Assembly: GCA_022775005.1 (NCBI GenBank)
Contig: JALFJR010000014.1
Coordinates: forward strand, 1 to 46,773
Source: Parabacteroides sp.
GTDB taxonomy: Bacteria > Bacteroidota > Bacteroidia > Bacteroidales > Tannerellaceae
DNA length: 46,773 nt
Direction: 5' to 3'
Shown here: positions 1 through 8,122 of the stretch, piece by piece
How the letters are laid out: every line of letters starts with the position of its first letter
How positions within the stretch are numbered: position 1 is the stretch's first letter
The notes under the pieces: generated by a model
What the model saw: only the letters and a program-made list of their open reading frames with translations
Told to the model about the DNA's origin: nothing
The model's database searches: none
Position numbers and translations under genes: made by a program

Positions 1-756
1 ATTACAGGTCTCTTAATGTGGCTCACCAATCGGAAGAAACCGCTGACGAAGAGTCTTACGATCTCCTTCACCAAGGGATGGCCCCGCTTTTGGCACGACC
101 TGCACGTGGCGGGAGGCATCTATGCGACGATCCTGCTGTTAACCATGGCACTGACCGGACTAACTTGGTCGTTCGGTTGGTATCGCACGGGCTTTTATAG
201 TCTCTTCGGAGTGGAAGCCTCTGCAGGCGGTGGTCACGGTCAAGGAGGCGGCAACTCAAATGGTCAGGGCAATCATAGTAAAGGCGATCAAGCGAATGGT
301 GTGTCTCGTCAAGGCCGTGGCAATCAAGGCGAGGGTAGAGGAGGCCGTCCCGAAGGTGCGGAGAGTCATCGGCCACCTCGTGCGCCCTATGCCCATTGGC
401 AACAGGTTTATGAGACGTTGGCGGAGAGCCATCCCGGTTATCGGCAGATCACATTGGGTGCAGGCACGGCCAGTGTCGTGCCCGAGGGGCGCAACAGCCT
501 TCGTGCGGTTGATAGCTATACCTTTGATGCACGGAGTGGGAAGCTAACCGACTACAAACCCTATGCGGATCAACCTCGTTCCGCAAAGCTGCACGGCTGG
601 ATCTATACCTGGCATGTGGGCAGCTGGGGCGGATCCATCACCCGCCTGCTCAGCTTCCTCTCAGCGTTGGTCGGAGCCACCCTTCCGCTCACCGGCTATT
701 ATCTTTGGATGCGCCGGTTGCAGCGGAGGAAGACTGGGGCAAAAGGCCCGCAATGA
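1..756 (+). CDS. PepSY-associated membrane protein, C-terminal part (5' end outside the window)
   Basis: The frame is open from base 1 and reads ITGLL before the first internal ATG at 16, matching the end of a transmembrane helix in full-length PepSY_TM proteins (usually about 500 residues), so the gene is cut by the window edge and 16 is not its true start. After the FTKGWPRFWHDLHVAGG motif, a membrane helix runs to about residue 50 (counting from the ATG at 16) and is followed by a low-complexity Gly/Gln/Asn/Arg stretch at about 69-118. A PepSY-like segment follows (AHWQQVYETLAESHPGY), then HGWIYTWHVGSWGG and a last helix ending LTGYYLWMRRL. Family members sit in the inner membrane and are often linked to iron or siderophore uptake; the substrate here is unknown. 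The low-complexity loop is unusually long compared with relatives as I remember them. Confidence 0.85.
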   Translation: MTGLLMWLTNRKKPLTKSLTISFTKGWPRFWHDLHVAGGIYATILLLTMALTGLTWSFGWYRTGFYSLFGVEASAGGGHGQGGGNSNGQGNHSKGDQANGVSRQGRGNQGEGRGGRPEGAESHRPPRAPYAHWQQVYETLAESHPGYRQITLGAGTASVVPEGRNSLRAVDSYTFDARSGKLTDYKPYADQPRSAKLHGWIYTWHVGSWGGSITRLLSFLSALVGATLPLTGYYLWMRRLQRRKTGAKGPQ

Positions 757-796
757 CACAACTAACTCATACCGGAGGTTCGACGCTGCGTTTGAA

Positions 797-1174
797 TCAG
801 AAACGCAGCGTCACCTCTTTCCCGAACGGGGCTAATGACAATCCCGCCATCTTGAAATGTTGTTTGGCGAAGGGGATGCCGATGATGGTGATGAAGAGCA
901 GTGCTCCGAAAAGGAGGTGCACCAAGCAGGCCCACAAGCCTCCGAAGATGATCCAAATCAGATTCAGCGGGATGCGGATGCAGCCGACGGGGCAATCCGT
1001 GTCTTTTACCTCCGCACCGAACGGCCAAAGACACAGCAGACCTATCTTAAAAGTTTGCAACGCCACGGGAATACCGATGATGGTAATAGCTAACGCCAAA
1101 CTTCCCGTGAAATAACCGATGGTAGCCTCCAATCCTCCGAAGAGCCACCACAATAAGTTTCCAATGATACGCAT
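797..1174 (-). CDS. YccF domain-containing inner membrane protein
   Basis: A 125-residue protein with two copies of the YccF motif: an N-terminal LLWWLFGGLEA...ITIIGIPVALQTFKIG, and a second LIWIIFGGLWACLV...ITIIGIPFAKQHFKMA. Each copy combines a hydrophobic helix with the IGIP turn and ends in PFG. Four hydrophobic segments suggest a small integral membrane protein. YccF function is not established. The 3' end faces the PepSY gene (convergent). A TAGCTTTG element lies 30 nt upstream of the ATG. The length is usual for the family. Confidence 0.9.
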   Translation of the reverse strand: MRIIGNLLWWLFGGLEATIGYFTGSLALAITIIGIPVALQTFKIGLLCLWPFGAEVKDTDCPVGCIRIPLNLIWIIFGGLWACLVHLLFGALLFITIIGIPFAKQHFKMAGLSLAPFGKEVTLRF

Positions 1175-1203
1175 ATCTTTATTATTAATATAGTTGACCG
1201 AAG

Positions 1204-1211
1204 CAAAGCTA
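1204..1211 (-). promoter_or_regulatory. Putative -7 promoter element for the YccF gene
   Basis: On the minus strand this reads TAGCTTTG, fitting the Bacteroidetes -7 consensus TAnnTTTG, 30 nt before the YccF ATG. No clear TTG is seen at -33; that position falls in the T-run of the tRNA terminator. Confidence 0.45.
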
Positions 1212-1221
1212 CGGATTTATG

Positions 1222-1252
1222 AAAAAGAAAAAGGTCTTCATCGCTGAAGACC
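1222..1252 (-). terminator. Rho-independent terminator of tRNA-Lys
   Basis: A perfect 8-bp stem GGTCTTCA / TGAAGACC (1233-1240 and 1245-1252) has a 4-nt loop. On the minus strand it is followed by TTTTTCTTTTT (complement of 1222-1232). It lies just past the tRNA 3' end. Confidence 0.85.
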
Positions 1253-1258
1253 CTTTCT

Positions 1259-1334
1259 TGGTGATTCGCTTGGGGCTCGAACCCAAGACCCCAACATTAA
1301 AAGTGTTGTGCTCTACCAGCTGAGCTAGCGAATC
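1259..1334 (-). tRNA. tRNA-Lys (anticodon TTT), CCA encoded
   Basis: The minus strand folds as a standard 73-nt cloverleaf plus encoded CCA. The acceptor arm is GATTCGC (1334-1328) with GCGAATC (1269-1263), discriminator A (1262), then CCA (1261-1259). The anticodon stem CAACA/TGTTG encloses loop CTTTTAA, so the anticodon is TTT (Lys). The D arm (GCTCAGCTGGTAGAGC) and the T arm with TTCGAGC are both present. Confidence 0.97.
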
Positions 1335-1366
1335 ATCCTGCTGGCATAGCTTTTTCTATGCGGCTG

Positions 1367-1396
1367 CAAAGATAGATATCTTTTCGAGGGAGACAA
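1367..1396 (-). promoter_or_regulatory. Promoter of tRNA-Lys
   Basis: The minus strand carries TTG (1396-1394), a 19-nt gap, then TATCTTTG (1374-1367), a full Bacteroidetes vegetative promoter. A 6-bp hairpin GCATAG/CTATGC (1344-1361) lies between it and the tRNA. Confidence 0.75.
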
Positions 1397-1428
1397 TGTT
1401 GTGGTCGTTAATTTTTATGAATACAAAA

Positions 1429-2331
1429 TTATTCGAGGCTATAACGACGGGGTGAACAACCTACAGCGGCCTTGAAGAACTTGCCGAAGAAGGAGGCATT
1501 GGAGAAATGCAGCCGGTCGCTGACCTGTTGCACCGTGTATTTCTTGCTTTTCAGCAGGGCCTTGGCCTCGAGGATGACATAGTCTTTGATCCAGTCGGCG
1601 GCATAGCGTCCGCTGATCTCACGAATCACCTGCGAGAGGTATTTAGGGGTGAGACAGAGTTTGTCTGCATAGAACTGGATGCTACGTCCAGTGAGGTAAT
1701 GCTCTTGTACTAAGGCAAGGAATTGGTCAAAAAGCTGCTGTTGGCGATTCACCGCCACGGTGGGGATGTGTTCCTTGCGGTGGTTGGAGAGCCATTGGCA
1801 GCCATTCGCCATCAGCACCTGCATGTAGCCTTTCAGTGCGTCTCGCACAAAGGCGTAGTTCGGATTGGCCAATTTCTTGCGCATCAAACGGTAGAGCGTC
1901 AACGACTCCTCCATCTCGTCGGGAGACAAGCGGAGCAGACTATCGTTGAGCAGGAACTTTCGAAACTCCATGGAGGTGGTGGTGTGGATGTCCACCGAGA
2001 AGTTGGCTCCGGTGAAGGCAATCATGGCCAGCTGCAGATCGTCGCTGTAGCCGACACACTCCCCGATGGAACCTTGCGGAAGGATCATGAGGTAATTCTC
2101 GCTCAATTCATACTCTTTGAGGTTCATCCGAAAGCGCATGGAACCACCGACACAGAACAACAGAATCGTGAAGTTGAGTTTGAAGGGGTAGAAGGAACTC
2201 TCTGGTTGATTGGGCTCATGCTGCTCGTCCAGATTGTCCAGCAACAAAAACTCATCCTCAAAGGTCAATGTGTTGCGCGTGGGGGGCAGCATGCCCAAGT
2301 CTAAGCTTTTAAAAACGGAATGTTCGTGCAT
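1429..2331 (-). CDS. AraC-family transcriptional regulator
   Basis: A 300-residue protein. The first two thirds form a Bacteroidetes-type cupin-like sensor (LNFTILLFCVGGSMRFRMNLKEYELSENYL split across the domain). The last ~100 residues are the double helix-turn-helix of AraC/XylS: AFYADKLCLTPKYLSQVIRE-like first helix pair (reads IQFYADKLCLTPKYLS), then VQQVSDRLHFSNASFFGKFF and GCSPRRYSLE. The reading frame is open back to an ATG at 2367, but that codon sits inside the TATCTTTG promoter element (2364-2357), so the internal ATG at 2331 is the likely start. The gene is divergent from the RND efflux operon, which it probably controls; the effector is unknown. Confidence 0.9.
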   Translation of the reverse strand: MHEHSVFKSLDLGMLPPTRNTLTFEDEFLLLDNLDEQHEPNQPESSFYPFKLNFTILLFCVGGSMRFRMNLKEYELSENYLMILPQGSIGECVGYSDDLQLAMIAFTGANFSVDIHTTTSMEFRKFLLNDSLLRLSPDEMEESLTLYRLMRKKLANPNYAFVRDALKGYMQVLMANGCQWLSNHRKEHIPTVAVNRQQQLFDQFLALVQEHYLTGRSIQFYADKLCLTPKYLSQVIREISGRYAADWIKDYVILEAKALLKSKKYTVQQVSDRLHFSNASFFGKFFKAAVGCSPRRYSLE

Positions 2332-2356
2332 GGATTGTCTCTGTTGATTTTGGCCG

Positions 2357-2364
2357 CAAAGATA
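2357..2364 (-). promoter_or_regulatory. Putative -7 element of the AraC regulator gene
   Basis: The minus strand reads TATCTTTG, 25 nt before the chosen ATG at 2331. The -33 side is only T-rich, without a clear TTG. This element decides the start codon, because the upstream ATG at 2367 would precede transcription. Confidence 0.6.
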
Positions 2365-2511
2365 CATTTTAGAACGGAAAAAATACTTAATCTGGCTAAA
2401 AATGGATAAAAAAACGACTTTTAGAATGAATTTATAGCCTATGAGAGTGTATGGGGTAAGTGAAAAAGTCAGTTCTTTGCAGCCGAATTTATATAAGTGT
2501 TATCAGATAAA

Positions 2512-3570
2512 ATGAAAGATTTAGTATCCATTTCGGCCTTTGCGCTTCTTTTGCTTTGTGGATGTGCCGAAAAACAACAACCTACGTTCACGCACAGTGT
2601 GATGGTGACGCAACCCGTACAAAGGGGATTGGAAAACGAAAAATCATTCTCAGGTATTGTGGAAGAGGCGCACGAGATCAGCCTCGGATTTAAGACTCCA
2701 GGCCAGATCAAGCGAATTTTGGTGAAGGAGGGAGATCATGTTCGTCAAGGTCAGCTGATCGCTACCCTCGATGATGTGGATTATCAATTAGGCGTGGATC
2801 AATTGCAGATCCAGTTCGATCAATTGAGCGACGAGATGAAGCGTTTGGAGAAGCTGCATCAAGGACATAGCTTGTCCGACAATGATTATGCAAAGGCTGT
2901 GGCGGGCTTGAAGCAGGTAGGCGTGCAGTTGCAGACCTATCGAAACAAGTTGGAATATACGCAACTGAAGGCTCCGGTTAGTGGCTACGTGCAGAGCGTG
3001 AACTTTGAGCCGGCTGAGATGGTCGATGCAGGTACACCGATTATTAACTTACTGGATGTGCACCGCATGGAGGTGAGCGTGAACTTGCCTGCTAATTTAT
3101 ATATGGTAAAAGATCGGATCAAGCAGATCGTCTGCCGCTCACCGTTCGAGCCGGGCAAGGAGATCCCGATGAAGTTGATCAGCATTGCGCCGAAGGCGGA
3201 TGGCGTGCAGCTCTACAAGATGCGCTTGACTTTCGAGAACGAGGGAGACGTGCGCTTGACAGCGGGTCAGAACATTGAGGTAAACTTGTGTATTGCCGGG
3301 ACGGATAATGCCAATGAGGTGATCTTGACACCCCACGCTATTTTTCAGGAGCAGGAGACAGCCTATGTCTGGGTGCTGGGCGATGACTCAGCTGTGCATA
3401 AACGTGCCGTGACGGTATCTGGTTTGGACGAGAAGGGCAACGCTATTATCACGAACGGATTGACCGGCAACGAGCAGGTGGTGCGTGCGGGGGTGAATGT
3501 CCTGCAGGATAATGAGCCGGTGCGTGTGGTTGAGGAGCAGATGAAGACCAATATAGGAGGGTTGCTCTAA
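2512..3570 (+). CDS. RND efflux periplasmic adaptor lipoprotein (membrane fusion protein, HlyD/AcrA type)
   Basis: A 352-residue protein. The start at ATG 2512 gives a typical lipoprotein signal, MKDLVSISAFALLLLCGC, with lipobox LLCGC; a GTG 15 nt upstream is less likely. Domains in order: lipoyl half (about 55-75, ISLGFKTPGQIKRILVKEGDHVRQGQ), alpha hairpin (about 85-140), second lipoyl half with QLKAPVSGYVQ, beta-barrel (FEPAEMVDAGTPI to LTAGQNIEVNL), and the membrane-proximal domain. It bridges the inner-membrane pump and the outer-membrane channel. Its stop overlaps the pump start by one base (TAATG), indicating translational coupling. Confidence 0.95.
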   Translation: MKDLVSISAFALLLLCGCAEKQQPTFTHSVMVTQPVQRGLENEKSFSGIVEEAHEISLGFKTPGQIKRILVKEGDHVRQGQLIATLDDVDYQLGVDQLQIQFDQLSDEMKRLEKLHQGHSLSDNDYAKAVAGLKQVGVQLQTYRNKLEYTQLKAPVSGYVQSVNFEPAEMVDAGTPIINLLDVHRMEVSVNLPANLYMVKDRIKQIVCRSPFEPGKEIPMKLISIAPKADGVQLYKMRLTFENEGDVRLTAGQNIEVNLCIAGTDNANEVILTPHAIFQEQETAYVWVLGDDSAVHKRAVTVSGLDEKGNAIITNGLTGNEQVVRAGVNVLQDNEPVRVVEEQMKTNIGGLL

Positions 3571-6500
3571 TGAAGATCACGGAGTTTTTTGTGAAACGAC
3601 CTACCCTCTTCTGGTCGTTGATGGTGGGTATCCTGCTGGCGGGTGTCTTCGCTTTCACCCGGATGCCCAAGCTGGAAGATCCGGCTGTGGCGGTCAAGCA
3701 GGCGATGGTGATGGTACCCTATCCGGGTGCTGCCGCACATGAGGTGGAGCTGAAGGTGGCGCAAGTGATGGAAGATGAGTTGCGCACGCTGCCTGATATC
3801 CGTAAGATCACGACGGAGTGCCACGATGGTATGGCACAGTTTACGGTGGAGTTCAATATGAGCGTGCCCAATGCGGAGGTGGAGCAGCACTTCGATCAGC
3901 TGCGACGCAAGACGCATGACGTTGAGTCAAAACTGCCGCAGGGTTGCTATTCGCCGATTGTGGTGGATGACATGATGGATGTGTATGGTATTTTTTATGC
4001 CTTCACGGGCGATGGCTATACCTATCCGGAATTATATAAATATGCCAAGATGATCCGCCGGGAACTGTTGGCGGTGAAAGGCGTGAAGCGGGTCAATCTC
4101 GTTGGCAATCGCGACGAGGTGATTAACATTACCCTTTCGAAAGAGAAGATTGCCCGCAACGGTGTGATTCCTACACAGATCATGATGGCGCTGCAGAATG
4201 CAGGAAAGACAGTTAATGCTGGCGCTTACGAGACGGGTGGCGACAAGATCCAGCTGCGAGTGAATGAGGCGATTGAGGACGAGCAGGATATTGAGAACTT
4301 GATGTTCAGCACCTTTGATGGAAAGCAGCTTCGTGTTGGTGATATTGCCACTGTGGAGCGTGCTTATGCCGAGCCACAAACCTATGGTTTCTTTGTGAAT
4401 GGTAAACCAGCTATCGCCATCTGCTTGGCCATGCAGGCCGATGCGATCGTGCCCGATGTAGGAGAGCTTGTTGATGCGAAATTGGCGGAGACGATGCAAC
4501 GGGTGCCCGCAGGCATGGAGACGGAGAAGATCTTCTTCCAGCCCGATAAGGTGACGACCGCTATCAACTCTTTCATGATCAACTTGGTGGAATCTGTCTT
4601 GATCGTGATCATCGCCTTGATCTTCACGATGGGCTTCCGCAGCGGTTTGATCATTGGATTTGGTTTGATCCTGACCATTGCGGTCTCTTTTCCGATCCTG
4701 TTGACGTTGGGCACGACCCTGCAACGTATCTCTTTAGGAGCCTTTATCATCGCCATGGGTATGCTGGTGGACAATGCTATTGTGATCATGGATGGTATAT
4801 TGGTGGATAAGCGTCGGGGATTGACACCGGATGTGTATCTCTATCGCATCGGTCGCAATACGGCGATGCCTTTGCTGGGTGCTACAATCATCGCAGCGGC
4901 TACCTTCTTGGCCATCTATCTTTCGCCGGGTTCGACAGGTGAGTATGCGGGTGACCTCTTCTTGGTGATCTGCGTCAGCTTGCTTTCCAGCTGGGTATTA
5001 GCTTTGGTACAGGTGCCGATGTGCGCCAAGCAGATGTTTGCTAAGGATACGATCATCAACAAGGAGGCTACCCCAGAGGGGCAGATGATGAATTCGCCGG
5101 TGCATCGGTTCGTGCGAAACAGCATCGCTTTCCTGATCGGTTACAAGAAGACCACGATCACCGTAGCGATTGCGCTGCTCTTCACCTGTTTTTATGGCAT
5201 GACGAAGGTGAAGAACCTATTCTTTCCCGATTTTGATTATAGCCAGTTCATCGTCGAATATTGGTTGCCGGAACAGACGGATGCGGATCGAGTGAAACAC
5301 GATCTGTTGGAGATGAGTGATTGGTTGCAAGAGAATCCAGAGGTGACTCGGGTGGCGGCCAGCATGGGTAGCGCACCGGCACACTATTGTTTGGTGCGTC
5401 CGATGACCTCAGGCGGTAACTGCTACGGCGAGTTGATGGTGGATTGCAAGGACTATAAGACAGTGGTAGAGCAGATCCCGGCTATCCGTGACACCCTGCG
5501 CACCCGCTATCCGGATGCCTACATTCGTATCCGTAAGTATAACTTCTCGATCACGACCACCCACACGGTCGAGGCCCAGTTCGCGGGTCCTGATCCAGCT
5601 GTGCTGCGTGACCTGGCGGGTCAGGCCGAGGAGGTGATGCGTCGTTGTCCCTACGTGGATCCCTATTCGGTGCAGAACAACTGGAAGCCGAAGGGCAAGA
5701 CCCTCGTGGCTGACTATGTCCGTCAAGACGCGTTGCGTTCAGGCATTGAGCGGAGCGATGTGGGCAATGCCTTGATGGCCGCTACGGATGGCATGACAGT
5801 CGGCATGATCAACGATCAGGATCGCTCGGTGATGATCAATCTGAAGGTGCGCAATGCTGATGGCAGCAAGATACAAGACCTGCGTGAGATCCCTGTCTGG
5901 AGCACGATGAACATGCACATTACTAACGAGGACTTGCAGAGCGTGATGCGTGGTACCAAGGGGGCGGAGCAGATTCAAGACGACATCTACAAGAGCGTGC
6001 CGTTGGGCAACGTGACGAGCGACGTACGCCTCTCTTGGGACGAGGAGATGGTGATTCGCGTCAACGGGCAGCGCACAATCGAGGCAGAGTGCGATCCGAA
6101 TCCTTATTTGGACGAGGCTACTCCCGCCAAAGTGCTGGCTTCCATCCGAGAGGAGATCGAGCAAATACCGCTTCCCTCTGGCTATACCCTAAAATGGGTG
6201 GGCGAGACCGATACGCAAGAGGAAGCCAATGAGAATCTGTTAGGTTTCTTGCCGCTGACCTTCTTCATCATCCTTTTGATCCTCTTGTTGCTCTTCAACA
6301 ACTGGAAGAAGGTGTTGCTGATCCTGGTTTGCTTCCCGTTCGTGTTCTGCGGTATCACACCCTCGCTACTGGGCTTCGGACAGCCGTTCACCTTCATGGC
6401 GATTATTGGTATGATGGGCTTAATCGGTATGATGGTGAAGAACGCCATCGTCTTGATGGACGAGATCGGCCGCTTGCAGGAGGAGGAACACAAAACACCC

Positions 6501-6722
6501 TATGTGGCTGTGGTGGAGGCTACGGTCTCTCGTGTGCGTCCTGTGTTGATGGCTTCGTTGACCACCATCATCGGTATGGTACCGTTGTTGGGTGACCCGA
6601 TGTATGGCTCTATGGCGATCTGTATCATGGGTGGCTTGGCGATGGGAACGATCATCACTTTGATCCTCTTCCCGTTGTTCTATACGGCGGCATTCCATAT
6701 CAAGAAAGAAATTAAAAAATGA
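3570..6722 (+). CDS. RND-family efflux pump, inner-membrane permease (AcrB-like)
   Basis: A 1050-residue proton-driven exporter of the HAE1/AcrB family, with the usual length and the start motif FFVKRPTLFWSLM. Two membrane blocks of six helices are separated by large periplasmic loops. The TM4 relay motif reads GMLVDNAIVIMD with D401-N402, where AcrB has two aspartates (D407-D408); the TM10 lysine is kept at K957 in MMVKNAIVLMDE. The VDN version occurs in other RND pumps, so activity is still expected. It is the middle gene of an adaptor-pump-TolC operon. The substrate (drug, bile salt, or other) cannot be read from the sequence. Confidence 0.96.
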   Translation: MKITEFFVKRPTLFWSLMVGILLAGVFAFTRMPKLEDPAVAVKQAMVMVPYPGAAAHEVELKVAQVMEDELRTLPDIRKITTECHDGMAQFTVEFNMSVPNAEVEQHFDQLRRKTHDVESKLPQGCYSPIVVDDMMDVYGIFYAFTGDGYTYPELYKYAKMIRRELLAVKGVKRVNLVGNRDEVINITLSKEKIARNGVIPTQIMMALQNAGKTVNAGAYETGGDKIQLRVNEAIEDEQDIENLMFSTFDGKQLRVGDIATVERAYAEPQTYGFFVNGKPAIAICLAMQADAIVPDVGELVDAKLAETMQRVPAGMETEKIFFQPDKVTTAINSFMINLVESVLIVIIALIFTMGFRSGLIIGFGLILTIAVSFPILLTLGTTLQRISLGAFIIAMGMLVDNAIVIMDGILVDKRRGLTPDVYLYRIGRNTAMPLLGATIIAAATFLAIYLSPGSTGEYAGDLFLVICVSLLSSWVLALVQVPMCAKQMFAKDTIINKEATPEGQMMNSPVHRFVRNSIAFLIGYKKTTITVAIALLFTCFYGMTKVKNLFFPDFDYSQFIVEYWLPEQTDADRVKHDLLEMSDWLQENPEVTRVAASMGSAPAHYCLVRPMTSGGNCYGELMVDCKDYKTVVEQIPAIRDTLRTRYPDAYIRIRKYNFSITTTHTVEAQFAGPDPAVLRDLAGQAEEVMRRCPYVDPYSVQNNWKPKGKTLVADYVRQDALRSGIERSDVGNALMAATDGMTVGMINDQDRSVMINLKVRNADGSKIQDLREIPVWSTMNMHITNEDLQSVMRGTKGAEQIQDDIYKSVPLGNVTSDVRLSWDEEMVIRVNGQRTIEAECDPNPYLDEATPAKVLASIREEIEQIPLPSGYTLKWVGETDTQEEANENLLGFLPLTFFIILLILLLLFNNWKKVLLILVCFPFVFCGITPSLLGFGQPFTFMAIIGMMGLIGMMVKNAIVLMDEIGRLQEEEHKTPYVAVVEATVSRVRPVLMASLTTIIGMVPLLGDPMYGSMAICIMGGLAMGTIITLILFPLFYTAAFHIKKEIKK

Positions 6723-6729
6723 AGGATTT

Positions 6730-8037
6730 ATGAAGAAAACAACAATACTATTGGCTGCCCTATGCGTGGCGGCCTTTGTCCAAGGGCAGGAGCGTATGCA
6801 GCTCTCGCTTGTTGAATGCCGGCAGTTGGCACTCGAACAGAATGAGGAGTTGAAAAAGGCAGGCAATAAACTGCGTCAAGCGGAATTAGACAAGGCTATT
6901 GCATTCAGCAATTACTTGCCGAAAGTGGAGGGTTCCGTATCGGGTACCTATGTCTTCCCTGATATGGATATGAACGGGATGACCATGCAGATTCACGGTA
7001 TGTATTCGGCGGGAATCACCGTGACGCAACCCATTTATGCGGGAGGCAAGATCATGGCTGCCAACAAACTGGCCAAGATTGGCAAAGAGGCAGCCTCAGA
7101 GACCCAACGTAAGACTCGTATGCAGGTGATTGCGGATGCTGACAATGCTTATTGGAGTCTGATTGCGGTGAACTGGAAGGTGCGTATGTTGGAGGCTTAC
7201 CAGGCGCAGATGAATGCGCTTTATCAGCAAACAGAGGTCAGTGTGAATGCCGGTATGGCAACGACCAATGACCTGTTGCGTATCTCTGCCAAACGCAGTG
7301 AGATCAACTATCAATTGCAGAAGGCGAAGAATGGTGAGAATCTCTGCCGCCTTGCGCTCTGCAATGTATTGGGATGTACCCTGGATACGCAGATTATCCC
7401 GGTAGATACGGTGATACAGATAGCTACTCCACGAGATCTGGATGAGAACATCTCTCAGCGTCCGGAGTTGCATTTGTTGCAGAGCCAGGTAGATGCGGCT
7501 AAAGAACAAATTAAAGTGACCCGTGCCGATATTCTTCCAACCATCGGTTTGATGGGGGGCTATATGTGGTATGGCAATATGAAGATGAAGGGTATAGCGC
7601 AGGATGCTGCGGGCAATGCGGTTCCCTTTACCAACAAAATCGACGATAACTTGGGACTGGTCATGGCCTCAGTTAAGGTCCCTTTGTTCCATTGGGGTGA
7701 GGGACTGAAGAAGATTCGCAAGGCGAAGTTTGATTACCACAATGCGCAGCTCGATTTGCAGCAGAACACCCGCTTGCTAAGCATTGAAGCTCGTCAAGCT
7801 GTGCAGAATGTAACGGATGGATATAATATGGTAGAAACAGCTCGTTTGGGTGATGAGCAGGGCCAAGAGAATCTGCGGGTAATGACTGATCGTTATCAGA
7901 ATGGTCTTTGTACGTTGACCGATCTGCTGGATGCACAAACGCAATGGCAGCAAGCTCAAAGCAATTTGATTGAAGCACAGACACAATATAAAATTTACGA
8001 GACAGAATACCTGCGGGTAACAGGCAAATTGGAATGA
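6730..8037 (+). CDS. TolC-family outer-membrane efflux channel
   Basis: A 435-residue protein with a cleavable signal peptide (MKKTTILLAALCVAAFVQGQ, cut after about residue 18-20). It carries two outer-membrane-efflux repeats: SLVECRQLALEQNEELKKAG near the N-terminus and a second starting near QRPELHLLQSQVDAAKEQIK. Each combines a long coiled-coil helix with a beta-hairpin (YLPKVEGSVSGTY; ILPTIGLMGGYMWYG). The end, LTDLLDAQTQWQQAQSNLIE, is typical. It starts 7 nt after the pump stop and completes the tripartite exporter. Confidence 0.94.
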   Translation: MKKTTILLAALCVAAFVQGQERMQLSLVECRQLALEQNEELKKAGNKLRQAELDKAIAFSNYLPKVEGSVSGTYVFPDMDMNGMTMQIHGMYSAGITVTQPIYAGGKIMAANKLAKIGKEAASETQRKTRMQVIADADNAYWSLIAVNWKVRMLEAYQAQMNALYQQTEVSVNAGMATTNDLLRISAKRSEINYQLQKAKNGENLCRLALCNVLGCTLDTQIIPVDTVIQIATPRDLDENISQRPELHLLQSQVDAAKEQIKVTRADILPTIGLMGGYMWYGNMKMKGIAQDAAGNAVPFTNKIDDNLGLVMASVKVPLFHWGEGLKKIRKAKFDYHNAQLDLQQNTRLLSIEARQAVQNVTDGYNMVETARLGDEQGQENLRVMTDRYQNGLCTLTDLLDAQTQWQQAQSNLIEAQTQYKIYETEYLRVTGKLE

Positions 8038-8052
8038 TTTGTTACCGTTTCT

Positions 8053-8122
8053 CAACAACCTCAACGAAGAGAGAGGAGAGCATATCAAAGCTTCACTTCG
8101 ATCACCTCGTTGAGGTTTGTTG
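8053..8122. repeat. Inverted repeat between convergent tolC-like and umuC-like genes
   Basis: The left arm CAACAACCTCAACGA (8053-8067) pairs with TCGTTGAGGTTTGTTG (8107-8122) except for one extra base; about 39 nt lie between. The right arm is inside the last codons of the umuC-like gene. It may act as a terminator or transcript-end stabiliser for the efflux operon, but lacks an obvious T-run. Confidence 0.45.

Noticed and set aside
2472-2479. GTTCTTTG as the promoter of the efflux operon
   Set aside because: It lacks the TA of the -7 element and no TTG or TTTG lies 19-20 nt upstream; too weak to list as a promoter.
2497-2511. GTG start for the RND adaptor
   Set aside because: ATG 2512 gives a proper lipoprotein signal peptide; the GTG would add five polar residues in front of it.
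4032-4724. 230-residue open frame antisense to the RND pump gene
   Set aside because: It is rich in Arg, His and Gln, as expected from reversed membrane-protein codons, and overlaps a confident sense gene.
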